DNA from: Mesorhizobium sp. 113-3-3 | Lineage (GTDB): Bacteria; Pseudomonadota; Alphaproteobacteria; Rhizobiales; Rhizobiaceae | DNA: 64,000 bases | NCBI RefSeq assembly: GCF_016756495.1 | Contig: NZ_AP023243.1 | Span: forward strand, 1 to 64,000 | Reading direction: 5' to 3' | In this document: positions 1-8,990 of the stretch, piece after piece | How the letters are laid out: each line of letters opens with the position of its first letter | Numbering within the stretch: position 1 is the stretch's first letter | Position numbers and translations under genes: made by a program | The notes under the pieces: model-generated | What the model saw: the letters and a program-made list of their open reading frames with translations, nothing else | Told to the model about the DNA's origin: nothing | Databases searched by the model: none

Positions 1-28
1 CAGGTACAGAAAGACAAGGAACTCGATC

Positions 29-1573
29 ATGCAGAGCGGCATCGAAAGGGAGCTTACGGGCGACCTCCCATTTCCTGGAACTTTGATCGGAGCGAACGAG
101 ATGGCGGTCTCCAGCGACGCGGAACAGAAGTTCGACCGGGTCAAGACCCAGTTGAAGGCGCGTCTGGGGGCTGAAGTCTATTCGAGCTGGTTCGGCCGCA
201 TGAAGGTCGCGGAAGCGTCCAAGGGCATTGTCCGCATCTCGGTGCCCACCGCGTTCCTGCGCTCGTGGATCAATGGCCATTATCTCGATCTCATCTCCGA
301 ACTGTGGAAGCAGGAGGATGCCGATCTCCTCAAGATCGAGATCGTGGTGCGCACGGCCACCCGTCAGGGGCGCAGCCATGCCGAGCCGGAGTTGGCGCCG
401 GCGCGCAAGATGACACGACAGACGCAGACGGCGCTGGCCGCCGGCACCGTGAGCCCCGGCAGGGTGGAACGCCCCCCAGTGCCGCGCCCGGGTGCGGCGG
501 TCGAGAGCGAGTTCCGCCACAATGTGCTGGGTTCACCGCTTGACCCGCGCTACACGTTCGGCTCCTTCATCGAGGGGCCGTCGAACCGGGTGGCCTTCGC
601 CGCCGCCAAGGCCGTGGCGGAATCGCAGTCAAGCGCCGTGCGCTTCAATCCGCTTTTCCTGCACGCGACCGTCGGGCTCGGCAAGACCCACCTGCTGCAG
701 GCCATCGCGGCGGAATCGCTGAAGCAGAACCCCAAATCCCGCGTCGTCTATCTCACCGCGGAATATTTCATGTGGCGCTTCGCCACGGCGATCCGCGACA
801 ACAACGCGCTGACGCTCAAGGAACAGCTGCGCGATATCGACCTGTTGATCATCGACGACATGCAGTTCCTGCAGGGCAAGTCGATCCAGCATGAATTCTG
901 CCATTTGATCAACATGCTGCTCGACAGCGCCAAGCAGGTCGTCGTCGCCGCCGATCGGCCGCCGTCCGAGCTGGAATCGCTCGAGCCGCGCGTCCGCTCG
1001 CGCCTCAATGGCGGCGTCGCGCTTGAAATGTCGGCGCCTGATTTCGCCATGCGTCTCGGCATGCTCAAACTGCGCCTGGCCACGGCCAGGATCGACGATG
1101 CATCGCTCGACATCTCCGACGAGATCCTCAATCACGTCGCCCGCACCGTGACCGGCAGCGGACGCGAACTGGAGGGCGCGTTCAACCAGCTGCTGTTCCG
1201 GCAGTCGTTCGAGCCGCAGATCACCATCGACCGCATCGACGAGATCCTCGGCCACATCTATCGCACGGGTGAGCCGAAGCGGGTCCGCATCGAGGATATC
1301 CAGCGCATCGTGGCGCGCCACTACAACGTGTCGAAGACGGAATTGCTGTCCAATCGGCGCACGCGCACCATCGTCAAGCCACGGCAGGTCGCCATGTATC
1401 TGTCGAAGGTGATGACGCCGCGTTCCCTGCCCGAAATCGGACGGCGTTTCGGCGGTCGTGACCACACCACGGTGCTGCACGCCGTGCGCAAGATCGAGGA
1501 TCTCTCCGGCAACGACAACACGCTGGCACAGGAACTTGAGCTGCTGCGACGGCTGATCAACGACCAGGCCTGA
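29..1573 (+). CDS. dnaA: Chromosomal replication initiator protein DnaA
   Basis: DnaA binds DnaA boxes at the origin, forms an ATP-dependent oligomer and opens the duplex. The 514-residue product has the domain I fold near residues 30-105, a variable linker, the AAA+ core with Walker A GLGKTHL and Walker [10 protein letters not shown], and the C-terminal DNA-binding signature [15 protein letters not shown]. The start at 29 has an AAGGAA ribosome site at good spacing. A second ATG at 101 with GGAG upstream is also possible and would shorten the protein by 24 residues. It is followed by dnaN and recF on the same strand. No cluster of DnaA boxes is seen nearby, so the origin is probably elsewhere. 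Confidence 0.97.
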   Translation: MQSGIERELTGDLPFPGTLIGANEMAVSSDAEQKFDRVKTQLKARLGAEVYSSWFGRMKVAEASKGIVRISVPTAFLRSWINGHYLDLISELWKQEDADLLKIEIVVRTATRQGRSHAEPELAPARKMTRQTQTALAAGTVSPGRVERPPVPRPGAAVESEFRHNVLGSPLDPRYTFGSFIEGPSNRVAFAAAKAVAESQSSAVRFNPLFLHATVGLGKTHLLQAIAAESLKQNPKSRVVYLTAEYFMWRFATAIRDNNALTLKEQLRDIDLLIIDDMQFLQGKSIQHEFCHLINMLLDSAKQVVVAADRPPSELESLEPRVRSRLNGGVALEMSAPDFAMRLGMLKLRLATARIDDASLDISDEILNHVARTVTGSGRELEGAFNQLLFRQSFEPQITIDRIDEILGHIYRTGEPKRVRIEDIQRIVARHYNVSKTELLSNRRTRTIVKPRQVAMYLSKVMTPRSLPEIGRRFGGRDHTTVLHAVRKIEDLSGNDNTLAQELELLRRLINDQA

Positions 1574-1582
1574 CCGGTCAGG
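1569..1582. repeat. 14-bp perfect palindrome over the dnaA stop codon
   Basis: The sequence CCTGACCGGTCAGG is a perfect palindrome that contains the dnaA stop codon. It could be a weak hairpin or a protein site, or chance. It has no T tract, so it is not a classical terminator. Confidence 0.4.
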
Positions 1583-1660
1583 TACGGGCAAGCCGGAACC
1601 GCACTGGAATTCAATGGCTTGCCTACCCGGCCGTGAGTTCGAAATGGGCTCGCGGCCTGG

Positions 1661-1738
1661 AATTCCGGGAAAAGCGCGAAACGGTTTTCCGGGGGAAGCG
1701 CGTAGCGCTTTCCCTTGGAAATTGCGTCAAAACCAAGC
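1661..1738 (+). repeat. Interspersed rhizobial-type repeat, copy A, in the dnaA-dnaN gap
   Basis: The 382-bp gap between dnaA and dnaN holds no credible gene. This stretch contains imperfect inverted blocks (TTCCGGGAAAAGCGC, then GGTTTTCCGGGGGAAGCGC, AGCGCTTTCCC and GGAAATTGCGT). A related sequence occurs in the opposite orientation at 13804-13852, sharing the AAGCGCTTTCCC and AATTGCGT blocks. The pattern matches short palindromic repeats I associate with Mesorhizobium intergenic DNA; family membership is inferred. One near-match to a DnaA box (TTATCCCCA) lies at 1794-1802. Confidence 0.5.
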
Positions 1739-1955
1739 CTCGTGACGGTCCGGATTCCGGATTCGGCACCCTGGCCGGCGGTCTTCGCTGCCTTTATCCC
1801 CAGAAAGCCTGCGCAGCCGGCCCGAACCGGTGGCGCGGGCTTGCGTTTGCTGGCTTTTTCCTGTCAGTTTACGCAGATTCTGAGCCTGTTCAGACCTTTC
1901 GCGGGGCGCCGCCAGCCGGAGACCCGCTCATCCTTTCAAGCGAGCCTGTTTCGTC

Positions 1956-3074
1956 ATGCGTGTTATCCTGGAACGGTCAAATCTCCTGAAGTCGCTCAAC
2001 CACGTCCACCGAGTGGTCGAACGGCGCAACACGATACCGATCCTGTCCAATGTGCTGCTGAGCGCCGAGGGCGCCAGCCTTGAAATGAAGGCGACCGACC
2101 TCGACCTGGAGGTGACGGAAGCGACGCCCGCCAAGGTGGAGCGTGGCGGGGCAACGACGGTTCCAGCGCATCTGCTCTACGACATCGTGCGCAAGCTCTC
2201 GGACGGCGCCGAGGTGATGCTGAAGACCGATGAGGACGGCAACGCCATGACGGTGACGTCGGGCCGCTCGAGCTTCCGGCTGCAGTGTCTGCCGCAATCC
2301 GACTTCCCCGAGCTTTCAGCCGGATCCTTCTCGCATATTTTCCGGCTCGACTCGGTTGCCCTCAAGGGCCTGATCGAGAAGACGCAGTTCGCCATTTCCA
2401 CCGAGGAGACGCGCTATTATCTCAACGGTATCTACCTGCACACGCATGAAGTCGGCGGCAAGCTGAAGCTGCGCTCGGTGGCGACCGACGGCCACCGCCT
2501 GGCGCGCGCCGAAATCGACGCGCCGGCGGGCTCCGAGGGCATGCCGGGCATCATCATTCCGCGCAAGACGGTGAGCGAACTGCAGAAGCTGGTCGACGAT
2601 CCGGATGTCGCCGTGACCACCGAACTGTCCGATACCAAGATCCGCTTCACCATCGGCAGCGTGGTCCTGACCTCGAAGCTGATCGACGGCACCTTCCCCG
2701 ATTACCAGCGGGTCATTCCCACCGGCAACGACAAGAAGCTGATCCTCGACCGCCAGAGCTTTGCCGCGGCGGTCGATCGCGTCTCGACCATTTCCTCCGA
2801 ACGCGGCCGCGCTGTGAAGCTTTCGATCAGCGAAGGCCAGGTGACGCTTGCGGTCAACAATCCGGATTCCGGCAGCGCCACCGAGGAACTGGCGGCCGAC
2901 TATTCGTCTGACCCGATCGAGATCGGCTTCAATGCCAAGTATCTGCTCGACGTCGCCGCGCAACTAACCGGCACGGAAGCCAAATTCATGCTGGCCGATG
3001 CCGGTTCGCCGACGCTGATCCACGACATGGCCGACGAGACCGCGCTTTACGTGCTGATGCCGATGCGAGTATAG
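1956..3074 (+). CDS. dnaN: DNA polymerase III sliding clamp (beta subunit)
   Basis: The beta clamp is a ring that tethers DNA polymerase III to DNA. The 372-residue length is normal and the sequence aligns along its whole length with the family: N-terminal MRVILERSNLLKSLNHVHRV, the middle segment around TRYYLNGIYLH, and the C-terminal LYVLMPMRV that closes the hydrophobic binding cleft. The ATG start gives the family N-terminus, although the ribosome site is weak. It follows dnaA after a gap that may carry its own promoter and precedes recF by 83 bp, so the three probably work as a replication/repair group. Confidence 0.97.
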   Translation: MRVILERSNLLKSLNHVHRVVERRNTIPILSNVLLSAEGASLEMKATDLDLEVTEATPAKVERGGATTVPAHLLYDIVRKLSDGAEVMLKTDEDGNAMTVTSGRSSFRLQCLPQSDFPELSAGSFSHIFRLDSVALKGLIEKTQFAISTEETRYYLNGIYLHTHEVGGKLKLRSVATDGHRLARAEIDAPAGSEGMPGIIIPRKTVSELQKLVDDPDVAVTTELSDTKIRFTIGSVVLTSKLIDGTFPDYQRVIPTGNDKKLILDRQSFAAAVDRVSTISSERGRAVKLSISEGQVTLAVNNPDSGSATEELAADYSSDPIEIGFNAKYLLDVAAQLTGTEAKFMLADAGSPTLIHDMADETALYVLMPMRV

Positions 3075-3157
3075 CCCGCGCGGGTATCGATCAGGCCCGT
3101 GACAGGACCGGCCGGCTACGAAGCGATGGTTGCGGCACTTCTACAGGCGGATAGCGG

Positions 3158-4297
3158 TTGCCGGCACAGACGCATATAAGTAAGCTAACACTTACTAATT
3201 TCCGCAACTATGCGGCGCTGGCGATCGATCTTGCGCCGGGCGCCGTGGTGTTTTCCGGCGACAATGGCGCCGGCAAGACCAACCTCCTCGAAGCCATTTC
3301 CTTTCTGACGCCCGGGCGTGGCCTGCGCCGTGCCCCTTACGCCGATGTCGCGCGCGAAGGCGGCGATGGCGGCTTTGCCCTGCATGCCCGGCTTGACGGA
3401 CCCGACGGCCAGGTCGAGATCGGCACCGGCATTTCGGTTGGCGAGGGCGAAGGCGGCCGGCGGGTTCGCATCAACGGCGCGACTGCCCGATCGGCCGAAG
3501 ATATGCTGGAATGGCTGCGCGTGGTGTGGCTGACGCCGGCCATGGACGCGCTGTTCACCGGGCCGGCCGCGGATCGCCGGCGCTTTCTCGACCGGCTGGT
3601 GCTGGCGATCGATCCCGGCCACGGCCAACGTGCCCTCGATTATGAGAAGGCGATGCGTGGCCGTAATCGCCTGCTTACGGATGGGACTCGCGATGATCGC
3701 TGGTTCGAGGCGATCGAGACGCAGATGGCCGAAACCGGCGTCGCCATTGCGGCGGCGCGCGCCGAACTTGTGCGTCTGCTCGCCGCCATGATCGACAGGT
3801 TGCCCGACACGGGACCGTTCCCCCAGGCCGACATCAGCCTTTCGGGCGATCTGGAAGCCGAGGTTTCCAATGCACCGGCAGTCGATGTCGAAGAGCGGTT
3901 CCGCCGCGCTCTTGCCTCTGGCCGTGATCGCGATCGCGCCGCGGGACGAACGCTCGAAGGTCCGCATCGTTCCGATCTCCTGGTGCGGCACCGGCCCAAG
4001 GCGATGCCGGCCGAGCTCTGCTCGACCGGCGAGCAGAAGGCCTTGCTGGTCGGCATCGTACTCTCGCACGCGCGGCTGACCGGCGAGATGTCCGGCCTGA
4101 CGCCGATCCTGCTGCTTGACGAAATCGCAGCACACCTAGACGGCGGCCGGCGGGCGGCACTGTTTTCGATCCTCGAGGAGTTGAACTGCCAGGCCTTCAT
4201 GACGGGAACCGATGCCGCGCTGTTCTCCAGCCTGAAGGGGCGTGCGCAATTCCTGACCGTCGACCACGGCACGGTTGGGCCAACCGAAGACGCCTGA
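3158..4297 (+). CDS. recF: DNA replication and repair protein RecF (TTG start)
   Basis: RecF is an SMC-like ATPase that loads RecA at gaps through RecFOR. Walker A is GDNGAGKTNLLEA near residue 32, the ABC signature region is LCSTGEQKALLVGIVLSHA, and Walker B is ILLLDEIAAHLD. The 379 residues match the family length. An in-frame TAG at 3152 sits two codons before the TTG at 3158, and no ATG exists before the conserved segment ISKLTLTNFRNY, so TTG is almost certainly the start. The rare start codon suggests modest translation. It lies just ahead of the MoeB-like gene. Confidence 0.95.
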   Translation: MPAQTHISKLTLTNFRNYAALAIDLAPGAVVFSGDNGAGKTNLLEAISFLTPGRGLRRAPYADVAREGGDGGFALHARLDGPDGQVEIGTGISVGEGEGGRRVRINGATARSAEDMLEWLRVVWLTPAMDALFTGPAADRRRFLDRLVLAIDPGHGQRALDYEKAMRGRNRLLTDGTRDDRWFEAIETQMAETGVAIAAARAELVRLLAAMIDRLPDTGPFPQADISLSGDLEAEVSNAPAVDVEERFRRALASGRDRDRAAGRTLEGPHRSDLLVRHRPKAMPAELCSTGEQKALLVGIVLSHARLTGEMSGLTPILLLDEIAAHLDGGRRAALFSILEELNCQAFMTGTDAALFSSLKGRAQFLTVDHGTVGPTEDA

Positions 4298-4328
4298 CAA
4301 GGTTTTTCGGCCGCTGTATGGTCGCGAC

Positions 4329-5081
4329 ATGACCACTGCGCTCACCGCCGACGAGATCGAACGCTATGCCCGCCACATCGTGCTGCCGGAGGTTGGCGGC
4401 GCGGGCCAGCAGAAGCTCAAGCAGGCGCGCGTCCTGGTGATCGGCGCCGGCGGGTTGGGTGCGCCGGTGCTCGAATATCTTGCGGCGGCCGGCGTCGGCA
4501 CGCTCGGCATTGTCGACGACGACACCGTGTCGCTTTCCAATTTGCAGCGCCAGGTTATCCACGCCACCGATACGGTCGGCACGCTGAAAACCGAAAGCGC
4601 CAGGGCGGCAATCGCCCGCATCAATCCCAACACCGCGGTCGAGACGCACACCTTCCGGCTGAGCGCGGACAACGCCCCTGCCCTCGTCGCCCGCTATGAC
4701 ATGGTGGTCGACGGTTCCGACAATTTCGAAACCCGTTATACGGTGGCTGACGCCTGCGCGAGCGCGCGTAAACCCCTTGTGCATGCCGCCGTCGGCCGCT
4801 TCGACGGCTCGGTGACGGTGCTGAAGCCTTTCGAGGTCGGCAAGGACGGCAAGCCCAATCCGGGCTATCGCGACCTCTTTCCCGAGGCGCCACCGCCGGG
4901 CCTGGTGCCGTCCTGCGCCGAGGCCGGGGTGCTTGGCGCCTTGACCGGCGTCGTCGGCACGCTGCAGGCGATGGAGGCGATCAAGCTGATCACCGGCATC
5001 GGCGAGCCGCTGGTCGGCCGGCTGCTGCTCTATGACGCGCTCGCCGCGCGCTTCGAGACGATCCGCTACGCCAGGCGCTGA
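4329..5081 (+). CDS. moeB: MoeB/ThiF/HesA-family adenylyltransferase
   Basis: This E1-like enzyme adenylates the C-terminal glycine of a sulfur-carrier protein such as MoaD or ThiS, for molybdopterin or thiamine synthesis. The nucleotide motif VLVIGAGGLGAPVLEYLAAAGVG lies near residue 35, followed by DDDTVSLSNLQRQVIH and the VDGSDNFETRY loop, all hallmarks of the family. Length (250 aa) is that of MoeB without a rhodanese domain. An in-frame start at 4275 would overlap recF and add unconserved residues, so the ATG at 4329 is preferred. MoeB versus ThiF cannot be settled from sequence alone. Confidence 0.88.
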   Translation: MTTALTADEIERYARHIVLPEVGGAGQQKLKQARVLVIGAGGLGAPVLEYLAAAGVGTLGIVDDDTVSLSNLQRQVIHATDTVGTLKTESARAAIARINPNTAVETHTFRLSADNAPALVARYDMVVDGSDNFETRYTVADACASARKPLVHAAVGRFDGSVTVLKPFEVGKDGKPNPGYRDLFPEAPPPGLVPSCAEAGVLGALTGVVGTLQAMEAIKLITGIGEPLVGRLLLYDALAARFETIRYARR

Positions 5082-5083
5082 TC

Positions 5084-5572
5084 TTGGAGCGGACCGTGCC
5101 CCTCTCGATCGACCGCATTCCTGCCGATTTCGGCCGCTGGGATGAAGTGCTCGCCCTGATCATGCATGCCTTCGCCTTCATGGACGGCGTCATCGACCCG
5201 CCGTCCTCGGCTCACCTGCTCACGCCAGACACATTGCACGACAAGGCCCGGCGCGAGACCGGTTTCGTGGCTCTCGACGGCGACAGGATCGTCGGCTGCG
5301 TCTTTGCCCAGGAGAGGGCTGACGATCTCTACGTCGGCAAGCTCGCCGTCGCCCCGGACTGCCAAGGGCAAGGCATCGGCCGAAGGCTGATGCAGTCGGT
5401 CGAAATTCTCGCGCTCGACCGCGGCAAGGCGGCACTGGAGCTGCAGACACGGATCGAGCTCACCGCCAATCACGTCGCCTTTGCCCGCCTCGGCTTTCAC
5501 GAGACCGGGCGGACGGCGCATGAAGGCTACGCCAGGCCGACATCGATCACCATGCGCAAGGCTCTTTCGTAA
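5084..5572 (+). CDS. GNAT-family N-acetyltransferase
   Basis: This is a 162-residue single-domain acetyltransferase of unknown substrate. The acetyl-CoA motif VAPDCQGQGIGRRLM (Q-x-x-G-x-G) is at residues 90-105, and the AFARLGFHETGR segment near the C-terminus is the usual beta-6/alpha-4 signature. It starts two bases after the moeB stop with TTG, or with GTG at 5096, which points to translational coupling. Nothing in the sequence identifies the acceptor, so any specific role would be guesswork. Confidence 0.85.
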   Translation: MERTVPLSIDRIPADFGRWDEVLALIMHAFAFMDGVIDPPSSAHLLTPDTLHDKARRETGFVALDGDRIVGCVFAQERADDLYVGKLAVAPDCQGQGIGRRLMQSVEILALDRGKAALELQTRIELTANHVAFARLGFHETGRTAHEGYARPTSITMRKALS

Positions 5573-5621
5573 GCCTTGGCTTGCATTTGAAGAATGAACA
5601 GGAAGCGCCGCCGCGATGCGG

Positions 5622-6623
5622 TCAGGTTCTGAGCGGCAGCACGCGGTCCGGCGGGCGGTGACCGTCGACGAAGGCCCTGATGTTGATGATGACCTTCTCG
5701 CCCATATCGATGCGGCCCTCGAGCGTCGCCGAGCCCATATGCGGCAAAAGCACGACCTTATGCCTGGCGGCGAGCTTGAGCAGCTTGGCATTGAGCGCCG
5801 GCTCGTGCTCGTAGACGTCGAGGCCGGCGCCGGCGATCTTGCCGTCCTGGATCAGCTTGACCAGCGCTTCCTCGTCGATGATGTCGCCACGCGCGGTGTT
5901 GACGACATAGGCCGTCGGCTGCAGCAGCGCCAACCGCCGCGCCGACAGAAGATGGAAGGTCGCGGGCGTCGACGGACAATTGACGGAGATGATGTCCATG
6001 CGGGCCAGCATCTGGTCGAGGCTCTCCCAATAGGTCGCCTCCAGCCCGTCCTCGACCGCCGGCAGAACGCGATGGCGGTTGTGATAGTGGATGGAAAGGC
6101 CGAAGGCCTTGGCTCGCCTGGCGACGGCCGTGCCGATGCGGCCCATGCCGACAATGCCGAGCCGTTTGCCCCAGATGCGGCGGCCAAGCATCCAGGTCGG
6201 CGACCAGCCGGCCCATTTCTTGTCGCCGGTGAGCACGTTGGCGCCTTCCGCCAGCCGGCGTGGCACCGCCAGCATCAGCGCCATGGTCATGTCGGCGGTG
6301 TCTTCGGTCAGCACATTGGGCGTGTTGGTGACGGTGATGCCCTTCTTGGCCGCCGCCTCCACGTCGATCTTGTCGACGCCGTTGCCGAAATTGGCGATCA
6401 GCTTGAGATTTTCGCCGGCCTGGGCGATCAGCGCCGCGTCGATGTGATCGGTCACCGTCGGCACCAGCACGTCGGCTTCCTTGACCGCGGCGACCAGTTC
6501 CGGCTGCGTCATCGGCCGGTCCTCGACATTCAGCCTGGCGTCGAACAACTCGCGCATGCGGGTCTCGACCGGGTCGGGCAGCTTTCGCGTGATGACCACG
6601 AGAGGCTTCTTTTTGCCTGCCAT
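5622..6623 (-). CDS. D-isomer-specific 2-hydroxyacid dehydrogenase (glyoxylate/hydroxypyruvate reductase-like)
   Basis: This NAD(P)-dependent oxidoreductase probably reduces glyoxylate or hydroxypyruvate to glycolate or glycerate. The Rossmann motif GIVGMGRIGTAVARRAKAFG is near residue 150. The catalytic triad is visible as Arg in VVNTARGDIIDE, Glu in DVYEHEPAL and His in LLPHMGSAT. The ATG giving MAGKKKPLVVITRK fits the family N-terminus better than the upstream in-frame ATG at 6698. It runs convergent to the acetyltransferase gene and is separated from the divergent SH3 gene by about 150 bp of shared promoter DNA. Exact substrate is inferred. Confidence 0.9.
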   Translation of the reverse strand: MAGKKKPLVVITRKLPDPVETRMRELFDARLNVEDRPMTQPELVAAVKEADVLVPTVTDHIDAALIAQAGENLKLIANFGNGVDKIDVEAAAKKGITVTNTPNVLTEDTADMTMALMLAVPRRLAEGANVLTGDKKWAGWSPTWMLGRRIWGKRLGIVGMGRIGTAVARRAKAFGLSIHYHNRHRVLPAVEDGLEATYWESLDQMLARMDIISVNCPSTPATFHLLSARRLALLQPTAYVVNTARGDIIDEEALVKLIQDGKIAGAGLDVYEHEPALNAKLLKLAARHKVVLLPHMGSATLEGRIDMGEKVIINIRAFVDGHRPPDRVLPLRT

Positions 6624-6772
6624 TGTTTCCCTCGTTGAGACCTCTTTAACCAAGACCGGCGAAACTGAAAGCCGGTCGCGGTAGCCGATTTTACCCATGT
6701 AACAAGCGGTGCCGCCGAAGACAAAGAAAAAGGGGCGCCGAGGCCACCGGGCCGGCGCCGAAAGGAACGAAA

Positions 6773-7333
6773 GTGTCTGGTTTCGCGTCGCTTCGCCTGG
6801 CCCTCAGCGCAGCATTTCTCGGCGCTCTCCTCTATTCCCCGCTCGCCGCGGCGCAGGGCGCGGCCGCACCCGCCCAGGGTGTCGTCACGCTCGGCCCAAG
6901 CGGCCTGCCGCTGCCGCGATTCGTCAGCCTGAAGCCGGCGCGCGTCAACTCGCGCGTCGGCCCGGGCGCCAACTACTCCGTCAATTGGATGTATGTGAAG
7001 GCCGGCCTGCCGATGGAGGTCATCCAGGAATTCGATACCTGGCGCCGCGTCCGCGATGCGGACGGTTCGGAAGGCTGGATCAACCAGTCGATGCTCTCAG
7101 GCCGGCGCACCGCCATCATCGCGCCGTGGCAGCGCGGCAAGGGCGCCCAGATCAACCTTATGAAAAGCCCCAACAAGGATGCCAGCGTGGTGGCGATCGT
7201 CGAGCCGGGCGTCATGGGCACGATCAAGTCCTGTGACGGCCAATGGTGCGAAATGACGCTTGACGGCCACACCGGCTGGCTCGCCCAGGCCGCGGTCTGG
7301 GGCGCCTATCCCGGCGAGCGGGTCAAGGACTGA
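6773..7333 (+). CDS. Secreted SH3-domain protein
   Basis: The 186-residue protein begins with a clear signal peptide (hydrophobic LRLALSAAFLGALLYSPLAAA, cleavage near residue 27) and is therefore likely periplasmic. Two bacterial SH3-like repeats follow: VNSRVGPGANYSVNWMYVKAG near residue 58 and INLMKSPNKDASVVAIVEPG near 125, each with a WxxV/GW pattern. Such domains usually bind peptidoglycan or partner proteins. The GTG start has an AAAGGAACG ribosome site. Its last 11 bases overlap the end of the convergent DUF4260 gene. No catalytic domain is present. Confidence 0.85.
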   Translation: MSGFASLRLALSAAFLGALLYSPLAAAQGAAAPAQGVVTLGPSGLPLPRFVSLKPARVNSRVGPGANYSVNWMYVKAGLPMEVIQEFDTWRRVRDADGSEGWINQSMLSGRRTAIIAPWQRGKGAQINLMKSPNKDASVVAIVEPGVMGTIKSCDGQWCEMTLDGHTGWLAQAAVWGAYPGERVKD

Positions 7334-7703
7334 GGTCGTCCCGCTTGTGCCCGATACGGCCAAGGTGGGTGTCCTGAAAACCGGTTGACAGCTTCAGGCC
7401 ATAGCCCAGTGCGCGGTCTATGGCGATGTGGGCGATCCAGATCAGTGCGACCGCGATCGCGACCGTATGACCTGACAAATACCCGACGAGCAGCAGCAGC
7501 ACCGGTACGATGAGGATATGCAAGGCGTTGTAAGCGATGGCGCCGATGCGCGGCCCGCCGAGGTAGCCGAACATCGACAGATCCGGCGCCAGGATGAGCA
7601 ATCCGAAAAGCCACCAGGAACCGCCTGACCAGGCGTAGAAGACGATCGCGGCGGCCGCTACGACAGCCCATTCGAGCCGGACTATCAGGTCGAGGGGCTT
7701 CAT
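7323..7703 (-). CDS. DUF4260-family small membrane protein
   Basis: This 126-residue protein has about four hydrophobic segments and the pattern typical of DUF4260, including LAPDLSMFGYLGG near residue 40, YNALHILIVPVLLL and IWIAHIAIDRALGYGLK. The family has no known function; it sits in the inner membrane. The tail overlaps the convergent SH3 gene by 11 bp. The histidine and aspartate in the membrane-flanking IAHIAIDR motif are conserved in the family as I recall it. No operon partner is evident. Confidence 0.82.
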   Translation of the reverse strand: MKPLDLIVRLEWAVVAAAAIVFYAWSGGSWWLFGLLILAPDLSMFGYLGGPRIGAIAYNALHILIVPVLLLLVGYLSGHTVAIAVALIWIAHIAIDRALGYGLKLSTGFQDTHLGRIGHKRDDLSP

Positions 7704-7751
7704 CCCTGATGTATTATTCTGGCATTGCCGACCATTCCGGGCTCTCGCCGG

Positions 7752-8195
7752 TCATTCCTGCCGCTTGGGGCGCAGCCTCACGACGATGTCGACATTGGCG
7801 ATTTCCATGCCCTCGGGCGGATCCGGCAGGTTGGTGACCGTCACCGGACCGTTGGCGATGTCGAAAATCCGGTTTTCGCCTTCGACGTAGAAATGATGGT
7901 GGTCGGAGGTGTTGGTGTCGAAATAGGTCTTGGCGCCTTCGACGGCGAGGATGCGCAGCAGCCCTGCCTGGGTGAACTGGTGGAGCGCGTTGTAGACCGT
8001 GGCCAGCGACACCGGCACGCCGGCGGCCAGCGCTTCCTCGTGCAGTTCCTCGGCCGAGAGATGGCGATCGCCCTTGGCAAAAAGCAGGTCGGCCAGCGCA
8101 ATACGCTGCCGTGTCGGCCTCAGGCCGGCTTCACGCACCCGCTTGTCCACAGCGACATTTTCCTTCCGGCAGCCCCGGTCCATCTGGTCTTCCAA
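7752..8195 (-). CDS. irr: Iron response regulator Irr (Fur family)
   Basis: Irr is the alphaproteobacterial Fur paralogue that senses heme status and controls iron and heme genes under iron limitation. The 147 residues show the winged-helix region RPTRQRIALADLLF and VPVSLATVYNALHQFTQAGLL, then the HxH-type motif TSDHHHFYVEGE that marks Irr and binds heme. It lacks the Cys-Pro heme regulatory motif of Bradyrhizobium Irr, as is usual in Rhizobiaceae-type Irr proteins. It is divergent from fabA, the arrangement also found in rhizobia. A candidate Irr box is present at 43111-43129 in this window. Confidence 0.92.
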   Translation of the reverse strand: MEDQMDRGCRKENVAVDKRVREAGLRPTRQRIALADLLFAKGDRHLSAEELHEEALAAGVPVSLATVYNALHQFTQAGLLRILAVEGAKTYFDTNTSDHHHFYVEGENRIFDIANGPVTVTNLPDPPEGMEIANVDIVVRLRPKRQE

Positions 8196-8425
8196 GCCAA
8201 CAGTCCCGCTTCAAGACACGCCCAGAATGGCAAAAAAATGAATGTCTGCCGAAACCGGATCCCTGTTGACATATATTCTGTCGGCCGAATGCGATCAATA
8301 GCGCGCATTGACCCGGGCGGACTTGCGGGTTAAGCGCAAACGCCGGTTTCCGGCCTGAAACAGATTGTGTTAGGACACCAACGACAAGGGCGCGCTACCG
8401 CCCGGACGATATGGGGACGAGATTG

Positions 8426-8941
8426 ATGGCGGGTAAATCCAGCTACGACTACGAAGAATTGCTGGCCTGCGCCCGCGGCGAGTTGTTCGGAGAGGGCAAT
8501 GCCCAACTGCCCTACCCGCCGATGCTGATGTTCGACCGTATCACCGAGATCAGCGAGACCGGCGGCGCCTTCGACAAGGGCTTTATCCGTGCGGAGTTCG
8601 ACATCAAGCCGGATCTTTGGTTCTTTGCCTGCCATTTCATCGGCAATCCGATCATGCCAGGATGCCTCGGTCTGGACGCCTTGTGGCAGTTGACCGGCTT
8701 CTACCTCGGCTGGCTCGGCGAACCTGGCAAGGGAATGGCGCTGTCGACCGGTGAGGTCAAGTTCAAGGGCATGGTCACGCCGTCGGTCAAGAAGGTCGAG
8801 TATGGCGTGGATTTCAAGCGCGTCATGCGCGGCCGGTTGGTGCTGGGCATCGCCGACGGCTGGATGAAGGCGGATGGCGAGCCCATATATGCGGCGACGG
8901 ACCTGAAGGTCGGTCTGTCCAAGCAGTCGGCGGTCGCTTGA
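8426..8941 (+). CDS. fabA: 3-hydroxydecanoyl-ACP dehydratase/isomerase FabA
   Basis: FabA dehydrates 3-hydroxydecanoyl-ACP and isomerises trans-2- to cis-3-decenoyl-ACP, the branch point to unsaturated fatty acids. The hot-dog fold carries the catalytic His in [17 protein letters not shown] near residue 70, with the partner acid in [10 protein letters not shown]. The start at 8426 gives the usual 171 residues and has GGGGACGAG upstream; an ATG at 8411 is possible. Forty-nine bases separate it from fabB, and fabI follows, making a fatty-acid operon. The roughly 230-bp gap to the divergent irr gene holds the promoters. Confidence 0.95.
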   Translation: MAGKSSYDYEELLACARGELFGEGNAQLPYPPMLMFDRITEISETGGAFDKGFIRAEFDIKPDLWFFACHFIGNPIMPGCLGLDALWQLTGFYLGWLGEPGKGMALSTGEVKFKGMVTPSVKKVEYGVDFKRVMRGRLVLGIADGWMKADGEPIYAATDLKVGLSKQSAVA

Positions 8942-8990
8942 CCGCACCCGTGGCCGACCCACTGGCCAGCATCCCTGGAAGGAGTTGCGA

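Noticed and set aside
1574..1955. Possible chromosomal origin between dnaA and dnaN
   Set aside because: Only one near-match to a DnaA box (TTATCCCCA at 1794-1802) and no AT-rich unwinding region were seen; related rhizobia keep oriC elsewhere.
8196..8425. A sigma-70 promoter (TTGACA at 8266) and Irr autoregulation site between irr and fabA
   Set aside because: The TTGACA lacks a good -10 at 17-18 bp and no ICE-like palindrome is present, so no site was annotated.
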